Shown piece by piece: positions 9,001 to 13,338 of a stretch of DNA of 14,962 bases. Source of the stretch: Syntrophomonas sp. UBA1368 (lineage in GTDB: Bacteria; Bacillota; Syntrophomonadia; Syntrophomonadales; Syntrophomonadaceae). Within the stretch, counting starts at the first letter, position 1. Every line of letters begins with the position of its first letter. Both the position numbers and the translations under genes were made by a program. Where the stretch lies: the NCBI GenBank assembly GCA_002305965.1, contig DBRM01000030.1, forward strand, positions 1-14,962. The letters run 5' to 3'. The notes beneath the pieces were generated by a model. The model was not told where the DNA came from. It saw only the letters and a program-made list of their open reading frames with translations, and searched no databases.

Positions 9001-9271
9001 CTAAATTTGGCAGGACTGCATCCGGACGTTCTTTTTCGATGATATCTGTCAGGCTTTTTATACTGAGCGGTTCTATATAGGTGAAATCAGCAATGCCCGG
9101 GTCGGTCATGATGGTTGCGGGATTGGAATTGACCAAAACGATTTGGTAACCAAGTTTTCTCAGTGCTTTGCAGGCCTGGGTACCTGAATAATCAAATTCA
9201 CAAGCCTGGCCGATAACAATGGGGCCTGATCCTATGATGAGGATTTTGTTGATATCAGTGCGTTTCGGCAT
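6059..9271 (-). CDS. carB: carbamoyl-phosphate synthase, large subunit
   Basis: This 1070-aa protein makes carbamoyl phosphate from bicarbonate, ammonia and two ATP for pyrimidine and arginine synthesis. It normally works with the glutaminase subunit CarA. The two homologous synthetase halves are intact: the first opens IGSGPIVIGQACEFDYSG (about residues 13-30) and has its metal-binding IEINPRTSRSS near 298-307; the second opens GGGPNRIGQGIEFDY (about 558-572) and has LEANPRASRT near 832-841. An oligomerisation region (about 400-550) lies between them. The C-terminal MGS-like allosteric domain (about 935-1070) has ATAGT and the phosphate-binding NTPSG. The frame is open 14 codons further upstream, but I chose the ATG at 9271 because GGGAGGA lies five bases before it and the protein then begins MPKRTDINKI, as in the family. 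CarA is not adjacent, and the gene appears to be transcribed alone. Confidence 0.96.
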   Translation of the reverse strand: MPKRTDINKILIIGSGPIVIGQACEFDYSGTQACKALRKLGYQIVLVNSNPATIMTDPGIADFTYIEPLSIKSLTDIIEKERPDAVLPNLGGQSALNLCSELSQAGILEKYAVQVIGVQIDAIERGEDRIAFKETMNRLGIEMPRSQSAYTVEEAEKIAAELGYPVVIRPAYTMGGTGGGLVYNVEELRTIANRGISASMVGQILVEESVLGWEELELEVVRDAKNQMITVCFIENIDAMGVHTGDSFCSAPMLTISTELQQRLQKYAYAVAEAIEVVGGTNVQFAHDPVSDRVVIIEINPRTSRSSALASKATGFPIALVSAMLAAGLTLDELPYWREGSLDKYTPSGDYVVIKFARWAFEKFPGSIDKLGTQMRAVGEVMSIGKTYKEALQKAIRSLEINRYGLGFAKDFHQRSLEELKTLLLEPSSERQFILYEAIRKGADLVELYRITHIKPWFLEQMKEMVLLEEEILKHRGGKLPDTLLVQAKKDGFADRYLAELIQQPEADIRKQRTALGMVEGWEAVPVSGVENASYYFSTYNAADTTGSSDRPKVMILGGGPNRIGQGIEFDYCCVHAAFALRDLGYETVMVNCNPETVSTDYDTSDKLYFEPLTVEDVLSIYEKEKPLGVIVQFGGQTPLNIAAELSGAGVRILGTTPETIDLAEDRDRFRHIMDKLDIPMPESGMAVNIEEAIMIAGRIGYPLMVRPSYVLGGRGMEVVHDEEMLRQYLNAAVDITPERPILIDRFLSNATEAEADAIADGVNTFVPTVMEHIELAGIHSGDSACVIPPITISPRHIAEIEEYTGKIARELNVVGLMNMQYAIADDKVYVLEANPRASRTVPLVSKVCNIQMARIATEIMMAAATGRHYSVDRLSRKKIDHFGVKEAVFPFNMFPEVDPILGPEMRSTGEVLGIADSFGLAYYKAQEATRSSLPTAGTVLLSVTDGDKPAALETARQFAANGFDILATAGTYKFLQENGIQCQVIKKMYEGRPNIVDGITNKIINLVINTPSGKRSQHDDSYIRKAAIKYKVPYITTMAAALASAAGITAYKEKQGGSSGLKSLQEYHG

Positions 9272-9276
9272 TTTAT

Positions 9277-9283
9277 TCCTCCC
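9277..9283 (-). promoter_or_regulatory. ribosome binding site that decides the carB start
   Basis: GGGAGGA on the minus strand lies five bases before the ATG at 9271. It falls inside the longer possible reading frame that begins at 9313, which has no comparable site, so the shorter 1070-aa protein is preferred. Confidence 0.85.
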
Positions 9284-9298
9284 ATCGTATAAATTGGA

Positions 9299-9348
9299 GC
9301 TTGGCTTTTCCAAGCATTAATTTTAACAACACCGACTGTCAGTTACAA
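9299..9348 (-). promoter_or_regulatory. carB promoter and leader hairpin
   Basis: On the minus strand TTGTAA (9343-9348) and TAAAAT (9320-9325) are 17 bp apart, a reasonable sigma-A-type promoter. The short leader then holds a 6-bp hairpin, GCTTGG-N5-CCAAGC (9299-9315), with no T run after it. I found no recognisable PyrR-binding loop, arginine box or purine box, so the mode of regulation is unknown. Confidence 0.5.
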
Positions 9349-9420
9349 TGATTTCATAAAGTATACATTAGGATGGCGCCAGCCAACTGACGGTTGCAAT
9401 TTGGACACTGATAATAAAAC

Positions 9421-9446
9421 AACCCGGCAAAAATCTTCGCCGGGTT
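9421..9446 (-). terminator. terminator after the DUF2680 gene
   Basis: AACCCGGC (9421-9428) and GCCGGGTT (9439-9446) form an 8-bp GC-rich stem with a 10-nt loop. On the minus strand it is followed by GTTTTATTAT, a fair U tail. It lies 33 bp past the stop codon of the DUF2680 gene and upstream of the carB promoter, which separates the two genes. Confidence 0.75.
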
Positions 9447-9447
9447 G

Positions 9448-9473
9448 AACAAACTAACCAGAGTTTGTTTTTA
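9448..9473 (+). terminator. second hairpin next to the DUF2680 terminator
   Basis: AACAAACT (9448-9455) and AGTTTGTT (9462-9469) pair perfectly over 8 bp with a 6-nt loop. On the plus strand they are followed directly by T residues. It would block plus-strand transcription entering the DUF2680 gene. On the minus strand it adds a hairpin just after that gene's stop. Confidence 0.45.
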
Positions 9474-9478
9474 CAACA

Positions 9479-9769
9479 CTAACGACAATGGCGATGCATC
9501 GGTTTGTCAAATCTGGGGACAAAGCCGTTTTGCTCCATCATCTGATAGCGTTTTTCCATCCGAGAAATGATTTCCTTTCCTTGTGCTTCCGACAGGACTC
9601 CAAACTCTACATATTTGGTAATAACAGTCTTCTTCTGTTTAAGGATTTCTTTCTCCAGAGCGGCGATCTCCTGCTTCTGTTGGTCAGTCAGCTTGATCTC
9701 AGATTTGACTGGTGCTTGATCTGGCGCTGCATAAGCCTGGGAGACGAAAACCAATAGAAAAGCAAGCAT
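9479..9769 (-). CDS. small secreted DUF2680 (YckD-like) protein
   Basis: The mature protein, LTDQQKQEIAALEKEI... then KYVEFGVLSEAQGKEI and MEKRYQMMEQNGF, matches my knowledge of the DUF2680/YckD family: small exported helical proteins of unknown function in Firmicutes. The end of a signal peptide is clear (LLVFVSQAYA, then AP), so it is probably cleaved and released. The bounds given start at the first canonical codon, ATG 9769, but this leaves a signal peptide of only 14 residues with no positive charge and no ribosome binding site. The open frame continues upstream, and an ATT at 9805 has an excellent AAAGGGGGG six bases before it; it would add a charged stretch, IHIHKTRPAILV, and give 108 aa. 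I think ATT 9805 is the likelier start. It is probably monocistronic, with hairpin terminators on both sides. Confidence 0.75.
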   Translation of the reverse strand: MLAFLLVFVSQAYAAPDQAPVKSEIKLTDQQKQEIAALEKEILKQKKTVITKYVEFGVLSEAQGKEIISRMEKRYQMMEQNGFVPRFDKPMHRHCR

Positions 9770-9811
9770 TACCAGTATTGCTGGCCGGGTCTTGTGGATA
9801 TGAATGAAAAG

Positions 9812-9820
9812 CCCCCCTTT
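9812..9820 (-). promoter_or_regulatory. strong ribosome binding site facing an ATT codon
   Basis: AAAGGGGGG on the minus strand is followed after six bases by ATT (9803-9805), in frame with the DUF2680 protein. No ATG, GTG or TTG lies within reach in any frame. The next in-frame candidates are CTG at 9775 and ATG at 9769, more than 30 bases further on. Confidence 0.6.
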
Positions 9821-9889
9821 CTCAATGGAATGATAATATTGTCTGCAAAACAGATCTTTTTATGTATCTGGTAAGTACATCGAAAAAAG

Positions 9890-9930
9890 AAGGGGCTGTG
9901 TACGAAAATTATTCGTTCAGCCCCTTTTTA
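9890..9930 (-). terminator. terminator after the foldase gene
   Basis: AAGGGGCTG (9890-9898) pairs with CAGCCCCTT (9918-9926), and an inner stem ACGAA/TTCGT lies inside. On the minus strand it is followed by CTTTTTT. It lies 15 bp after the foldase stop. The plus-strand side also ends in TTTTT, so it may work in both directions. Confidence 0.85.
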
Positions 9931-9944
9931 CTTCACCTAATTGT

Positions 9945-10835
9945 TTACAGCAATGTCTCTACTTTGTGCTTTTTGTACTGCTCATCAAGCCAGGCGCTGT
10001 ATTCGGTTTGCATCTTTTGATTAAACAATGTGTCCCGGATACCTTCTTTGTTTTCAGCCAGTGTGCCTTCACGTGCCGGGATCTTTTCCGTTACCTTAAT
10101 AATATGATAGCCGTATTCGGTTTTCACCGGCTGGCTGATTTCCCCAACCGGTAAGGAAAAAGCTGCTTCTTCAAATTCTTCGACCATTTGTCCGCGGCTT
10201 ATCGTTCCCAGGTCGCCCCCCTGGTCCTTGTTGGTTGTATCCTGGGAATTGGTTTTGGCCAGTTCGGCAAAATCTCCGCCTGCTTCCAGCTTTTGTCTGA
10301 TTTCCTGTGCCTTTTCCTCAGTATCGACCAGGATGTGGCTGGCTTTGACCTGCTCTTCGACGTCATAAAGTTCCTTGTTGGCAGTAAAATATTCCTGTAT
10401 CTCTTTATCCGTCACATTGATTTTTAATTTCATCAGCTTTTCAAGTTTTACCTGTACAGCCAGATCTTCTTTGACATCTTCCAGAGTCAGATTGTAAGTT
10501 TTAAGCGACTGCTCGAAAACATCGAGTCCGCCATAGTATTCGGCAACCTCATCCAGTTCTTTTTGTACTTCAGCGTCGGTAGCTGTTATATTCTGCTCTT
10601 TCGCTTCCAGCTCCACGAGCTTTTGGCTGATCAAAGAGTCCAAAGCTGCTTGTCCGTTCGACTGTACCATCAGTTCATAAAGCTCGTCTTTACTGACGGG
10701 CTGACCGTCCACCCGGGCAACCACATCCCCTTTGCCGCCTGAACGGATCAGTACGTAAGCAAGGGTGCCGGCTAACAGCAACACCAACACACTTAACACA
10801 ATCAAATATTTTTTTAAATTTTCCTGCTGAAACAT
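9945..10835 (-). CDS. PrsA-type peptidyl-prolyl cis-trans isomerase (parvulin foldase), membrane-anchored
   Basis: This 296-aa foldase probably helps exported proteins fold at the outer face of the membrane. It has an N-terminal transmembrane anchor (about residues 9-30). Then comes a SurA/PrsA-like N-terminal chaperone region (about 38-150), which starts VVARVDGQPVSKDELYELM. A parvulin rotamase domain (about 161-252) follows, with KASHILV, GGDFAELAK, GGDLGTISRGQMVEEFE, and the closing YGYHIIKV. A helical tail completes the chaperone part. Unlike B. subtilis PrsA there is no lipobox cysteine after the hydrophobic segment, so it is anchored by a membrane helix and not by lipid. The start has AAGGAG seven bases upstream. 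It is transcribed alone, with a strong terminator after it. HtrA and a secreted DUF2680 protein nearby also act outside the cell, but no shared operon links them. Confidence 0.9.
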   Translation of the reverse strand: MFQQENLKKYLIVLSVLVLLLAGTLAYVLIRSGGKGDVVARVDGQPVSKDELYELMVQSNGQAALDSLISQKLVELEAKEQNITATDAEVQKELDEVAEYYGGLDVFEQSLKTYNLTLEDVKEDLAVQVKLEKLMKLKINVTDKEIQEYFTANKELYDVEEQVKASHILVDTEEKAQEIRQKLEAGGDFAELAKTNSQDTTNKDQGGDLGTISRGQMVEEFEEAAFSLPVGEISQPVKTEYGYHIIKVTEKIPAREGTLAENKEGIRDTLFNQKMQTEYSAWLDEQYKKHKVETLL

Positions 10836-11183
10836 AGTTCATCTCCTTATCTTTTGTCAGCATTCATGCTTTGTAATACTAGAATTGTAAAATATATAAA
10901 GCATTAGTTTATAGTTTACATCAAAAACAGTTAATTAATATGTACAAATTGTGAACATTTGATGAAATTACAGCTTGAATAATATCAGGAGTTCAGTCAT
11001 CAAGAAACTGTCTATGTAGTCGTAATGTTTTAGAGTGCTAATGGATTCACTGCGTATGCCAACCAGGAAAGTTGTCCGCCGAATAAGAATCGGATTGTTA
11101 TGGTCAGTATGGTTATTTATAATTATAATGAAAGAAAATACCGATAAATATTCGGATCATAACGATTATAAAAGGAGATTTTA
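10836..11183. other. divergent intergenic region, AT-rich
   Basis: These 348 bp separate the divergent foldase and NYN genes. The right part (11079-11177) holds the NYN promoter, two related inverted repeats and its ribosome binding site. The left part holds the foldase ribosome binding site (AAGGAG, 10843-10848), but I could not settle on a foldase promoter. Only weak hexamer pairs are seen in the AT-rich stretch 10870-10960. A loose inverted repeat, CATCAAA/TTTGATG, spans about 50 bp in the same stretch. I see no tRNA or small ORF worth calling between 10960 and 11078. Confidence 0.6.
11079..11155 (+). promoter_or_regulatory. NYN gene promoter flanked by two related inverted repeats
   Basis: TTGTTA (11095-11100) and TATAAT (11118-11123) lie 17 bp apart. 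Directly upstream of the -35 is a 15-bp repeat with arms CCGA and TCGG (11079-11093). Just after the expected transcription start is another with the same arms (11141-11155). The second read on the opposite strand matches the first at 12 of 15 positions. Two copies of one palindrome bracketing a promoter suggest a repressor operator pair. The regulator is unknown. Confidence 0.55.
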
Positions 11184-11939
11184 ATGGAAAACGACCGCAA
11201 GATTGCCGTCCTGATAGATGCAGAAAATGTATCGGACAAGTATATAAAATACATTTTCGATGAGGTAACCAACCACGGTATCCCTACCTATAAGAGGATA
11301 TACGGGGATTGGACCAAGCCACAGCTGGGTGCCTGGAAGAATGTTTTGTTAAATTACTCTATCACCCCTATCCAGCAGTACAGTTACACCACCGGTAAAA
11401 ATTCCACTGATGCCGCATTGATCATTGATGCCATGGATATCCTGTATTCTGGTAATGTTGATGGGTTCTGCATTGTTTCCAGTGACAGCGATTTTACCCG
11501 CCTGGCAGCACGCCTCAGGGAGGCAGGCATGTATGTTGTGGGAATGGGAGAAAAGAAAACGCCTACTCCCTTTATTTCCGCCTGTGAAATATTCAAATAC
11601 CTGGAAGTGCTGGCCGCCAGTCCGGCTAATGAAAATGAGATCCGCAGCGGGGAAAGAACCAATGGAGCTGCTGCGGCTCCGGAAACCATGGCCAGTATAG
11701 AAGAACTGATTAAAACCATTCAGGTGATCGTCAACGAGACTTCTGATGACGATGGCTGGGCCTTCCTGGGAGAAGTAGGGAAAATACTCAACAAGCGTTA
11801 TCCGGATTTTGATACCCGTAACTACGGGCATACCAAATTGACTCCGTTGATTTCATCCCTGAAACAGTTTGAGATTCAATCGCGTAAAACCAATCATCCT
11901 TATATCACGCATAAATATATAAAGAATAAAAAGAAATAG
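11184..11939 (+). CDS. NYN-domain (PIN-like) ribonuclease with C-terminal OST-HTH/LOTUS domain
   Basis: This 251-aa cytoplasmic protein joins two RNA-related domains. The N-terminal NYN domain (about residues 5-143; LabA/DUF88 group) has the acidic residues expected of a metal-dependent nuclease: D12 (IDAEN), D76 and D82 (STDAALIIDAMD), and D101 and D103 (SSDSDF). A variable linker (about 145-168) leads to an OST-HTH/LOTUS domain (about 170-245), recognised from SIEELIKTI, GWAFLGEVGKILNKRYPDFD and YGHTKLTPLISSL. These domains bind RNA in other proteins. It probably cleaves or processes RNA, but the target is unknown. The start has AAAGGAG six bases upstream. It has its own promoter with operator-like repeats. 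The downstream moaD-like gene starts 63 bp later behind only a weak hairpin, so co-transcription is possible, although a functional link is not evident. Confidence 0.88.
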   Translation: MENDRKIAVLIDAENVSDKYIKYIFDEVTNHGIPTYKRIYGDWTKPQLGAWKNVLLNYSITPIQQYSYTTGKNSTDAALIIDAMDILYSGNVDGFCIVSSDSDFTRLAARLREAGMYVVGMGEKKTPTPFISACEIFKYLEVLAASPANENEIRSGERTNGAAAAPETMASIEELIKTIQVIVNETSDDDGWAFLGEVGKILNKRYPDFDTRNYGHTKLTPLISSLKQFEIQSRKTNHPYITHKYIKNKKK

Positions 11940-11943
11940 CCTG

Positions 11944-11975
11944 AGGCCGTTGCTTATATGACGCAATAGCCTTTA
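11944..11975 (+). terminator. weak hairpin between the NYN and moaD-like genes
   Basis: AGGC and TTGC (11944-11953) pair with GCAA and GCCT (11963-11972) around a 2-by-2 internal mismatch, followed by TTTATC. It could be a weak terminator, or the three genes could be read as one transcript. Confidence 0.35.
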
Positions 11976-11984
11976 TCACTATGC

Positions 11985-11990
11985 AGGAGG
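11985..11990 (+). promoter_or_regulatory. ribosome binding site that decides the moaD-like start
   Basis: AGGAGG lies 11 bases before the ATG at 12002. It falls within the longer possible reading frame from ATG 11981, which has no ribosome binding site of its own. Confidence 0.7.
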
Positions 11991-12001
11991 TATGGGTTCA
12001 G

Positions 12002-12226
12002 ATGCTGGTTAAAGTAAAATTATTTGCCAATTTCCGTAAGAATCGCTTCAAGGAAAAAGAAATGGACCTGGAGGACAACTGCACAGTTGGCTGGGTGATC
12101 GATTATCTGAAAATTCCCCGTAAAGAATTGGGAGTAGTTTTTTTAAACGGCTTGAGCACGACTCCCGAGGCCATTCTGCATGCGGGAGATACCTTATCCA
12201 TTTTTCCCATGGTAGGAGGGGGTTAA
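12002..12226 (+). CDS. MoaD/ThiS-like ubiquitin-fold sulfur carrier
   Basis: This 74-aa protein has the beta-grasp sulfur carrier pattern: it starts MLVKVKLFANFR, has a central VVFLNG strand, then LHAGDTLSIFPMVGGG, ending in the exposed Gly-Gly that is adenylated and converted to a thiocarboxylate. In molybdopterin synthesis the carrier supplies the dithiolene sulfur. Placed beside a ThiF/MoeB-like E1 and a tungsten-type AOR, it probably serves the tungsten or molybdenum pterin cofactor. The start at 12002 fits the family N-terminus and the AGGAGG before it; a start at 11981 would add seven residues. Only three bases separate it from the next gene, whose ribosome binding site lies inside the GGG codons of this one, so the two are translationally coupled. 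A ThiS or other carrier role is possible but less likely here. Confidence 0.85.
   Translation: MLVKVKLFANFRKNRFKEKEMDLEDNCTVGWVIDYLKIPRKELGVVFLNGLSTTPEAILHAGDTLSIFPMVGGG
12214..12222 (+). promoter_or_regulatory. ribosome binding site of the E1 gene, inside the carrier's Gly-Gly codons
   Basis: AGGAGGGGG is at once the ribosome binding site for the ATG at 12230 and part of the codons for the C-terminal V-G-G-G of the upstream carrier. Confidence 0.8.
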
Positions 12227-12229
12227 AGC

Positions 12230-13036
12230 ATGAATGATACGGGCGAAAAGCAGGTTAAATGGCAGGAAATCAAGTCTATGGCAGATTCCCGGAACACTGA
12301 TCCGCGGGAAATTGAAATAAGCCTGCTTAAGGAAGGATCAATCCCTCTTCATTATGTCCGCAACATCAAAGCAATAAGCAAGGAAGAACAGCTGCAGCTG
12401 CTTCAAACCCGGGTTGGGGTCTGCGGCTGCGGAGGCCTGGGACTTAACATAATCAATCATCTGGCCAGGATGGGTGTCGGGCATATTACAGTCTGGGACC
12501 CGGACATATTTAGTGAAAGCAATTTGAACCGCCAGCTGTGGTCGAATTTCTCCAATCTCGGCGAGAGCAAAGTGGATGTATGCCTTGAGGAAATAGCAAA
12601 AATAAATCCGGCGGTGACAGTTACGTCGATTCAATCTCGCTGGGAAGATAGTGCCGGGGATTTATTCCGGCAGCAGAACGTGATCGTTGATGCCCTGGAT
12701 AGTATTCCTGCCCGTTTGGATCTGGCAGATGCCTGTGCTGCAGCCGGAGTTCCGCTGGTACACGGAGCGGTGGGAGGCTGGTATGGGCAGCTTACGGTCA
12801 TTATGCCCGGCGATCGCTGTTTGCATGATTGGTACGGTAAATTTGTACAGCAGGGGATAGAAAATGTATTGGGGACCTTGCCTTTTACTGCCGCTGTAAT
12901 AGCCAGTATGCAGGCAGCGGAAGCCATCAAGCTGCTGATCGGTAGAGAATCTGTGCTTAAGGATGAATTCTGCCTGGTCGATTTGCTGGACCTGAGCCTG
13001 GAACGAATCAAGAAGTGTAACAACGATGTAACATGA
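12230..13036 (+). CDS. ThiF/MoeB/HesA-family E1-like adenylyltransferase
   Basis: This 268-aa enzyme should use ATP to adenylate the C-terminal glycine of a sulfur carrier, here almost certainly the MoaD-like protein encoded just before it. After a roughly 45-residue N-terminal extension it has YVRNIKAISKEEQ, the ATP-binding GCGGLG (66-71), D90 in VWDPD, the arginine in NLNRQ (R101), and D154 in IVDALD. C197 is a candidate for the conserved cysteine region. The zinc-binding CxxC pairs of classic MoeB and ThiF are missing. The length is about that of MoeB, and there is no rhodanese domain. Such short E1s beside AOR genes are common in anaerobes as far as I know, so a role in tungsten-cofactor sulfur transfer is likely but inferred. 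A strong terminator 85 bp downstream ends the unit. Confidence 0.85.
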   Translation: MNDTGEKQVKWQEIKSMADSRNTDPREIEISLLKEGSIPLHYVRNIKAISKEEQLQLLQTRVGVCGCGGLGLNIINHLARMGVGHITVWDPDIFSESNLNRQLWSNFSNLGESKVDVCLEEIAKINPAVTVTSIQSRWEDSAGDLFRQQNVIVDALDSIPARLDLADACAAAGVPLVHGAVGGWYGQLTVIMPGDRCLHDWYGKFVQQGIENVLGTLPFTAAVIASMQAAEAIKLLIGRESVLKDEFCLVDLLDLSLERIKKCNNDVT

Positions 13037-13121
13037 ATGCGACAATAACGTTAAAATTAAGACGGAAGAGTAACATTCCAATAAATAAATAAGGCAATAA
13101 ATATTCTGTAACCAGATTACA
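13016..13121 (+). repeat. recurring GTAAC motifs and an inverted repeat upstream of the AOR promoter
   Basis: TGTAACA occurs at 13016 and 13027 (11 bp apart, inside the end of the E1 gene), AGTAACA near 13069, and TGTAACC at 13107. The last is one arm of a perfect inverted repeat, TGTAA-N5-TTACA (13107-13121), ending where the terminator stem begins. These lie about 80-185 bp before the expected sigma-54 transcription start, the usual range for activator binding sites. The motif is short, so chance is possible. Confidence 0.35.
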
Positions 13122-13155
13122 AAAAGGCGGCGGATCTAACCCGGCCGCCTTTTTT
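13121..13155 (+). terminator. strong terminator after the E1 gene
   Basis: AAAAAGGCGGC (13121-13131) pairs with GCCGCCTTTTT (13144-13154), giving 11 bp with a 12-nt loop, and six T residues follow the GC part. It separates the carrier/E1 unit from the ferredoxin/AOR operon. Confidence 0.9.
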
Positions 13156-13173
13156 ATATAGCGGGATGGTGTC

Positions 13174-13189
13174 TGGCATGCTTTATGCT
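13174..13189 (+). promoter_or_regulatory. sigma-54 (-24/-12) promoter for the ferredoxin/AOR operon
   Basis: TGGCATG-N4-ATGCT fits the sigma-54 consensus TGGCACG-N4-TTGCW with two mismatches, keeping the essential GG and GC exactly ten bases apart. The start of transcription would be near 13200. No sigma-A-type promoter competes in this stretch. Such promoters need an ATP-driven enhancer-binding activator, and no activator gene is in the window. Confidence 0.6.
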
Positions 13190-13203
13190 AGATAAATAGA
13201 TAA

Positions 13204-13275
13204 CCGATAATATGCGCTTATTATCCGGCAATTAAGATCCCGGACAGCGGCCGGATCCTGGTGCCGGAGCGCATA
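13204..13275 (+). ncRNA. structured 5' leader of the AOR operon with alternative folds
   Basis: Fold A is a long nested hairpin: TATGCGCT (13211-13218) with AGCGCATA (13268-13275), CCGGCA (13225-13230) with TGCCGG (13262-13267), and GATCCCGG (13236-13243) with CCGGATC (13251-13257, one bulged C), closed by a 7-nt loop. Fold B is a short hairpin at the extreme 5' end: CCGATAATA (13204-13212) with TATTATCCGG (13219-13228, one bulge). B uses bases needed by both outer stems of A, so the two exclude each other. No T run follows, so this is not a simple terminator. It may be a regulatory or stabilising RNA element. I cannot assign it to a known riboswitch class. Confidence 0.5.
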
Positions 13276-13305
13276 AAATTTAAGTAAAGGAGTGTGAGGA
13301 CTGAT

Positions 13306-13338
13306 TTGTCCCAGAAGGGCAGAATCAGGAAAGTATGA
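13306..13338 (+). other. possible 10-codon leader ORF overlapping the ferredoxin start
   Basis: A TTG at 13306, six bases after GAGG, opens a ten-codon frame reading MSQKGRIRKV, whose TGA stop overlaps the ATG of the ferredoxin gene as ATGA. A stronger site, AAAGGAG, lies at 13286-13292. The ferredoxin's own ribosome binding site is only AGGA, so translational coupling is possible. Confidence 0.3.

Noticed and set aside
6100..9100. Many open frames on the plus strand opposite carB
   Set aside because: They lie entirely within a perfectly conserved carB reading frame and have no ribosome binding sites or recognisable domains, so they are shadows.
9284..9420. PyrR or arginine-repressor site upstream of carB
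   Set aside because: Only partial, degenerate resemblances were found; nothing matched a known site well enough.
10849..10960. A foldase (prsA-like) promoter with TTCACA-type repeats like those at htrA
   Set aside because: One TTCACA occurs on the minus strand, but following elements do not keep the 11-bp period and no convincing -10 is placed after them.
13204..13275. Calling the AOR leader a Moco/Tuco riboswitch
   Set aside because: The context fits, but I cannot verify the conserved core of that class by eye; it is left as an unassigned structured leader.
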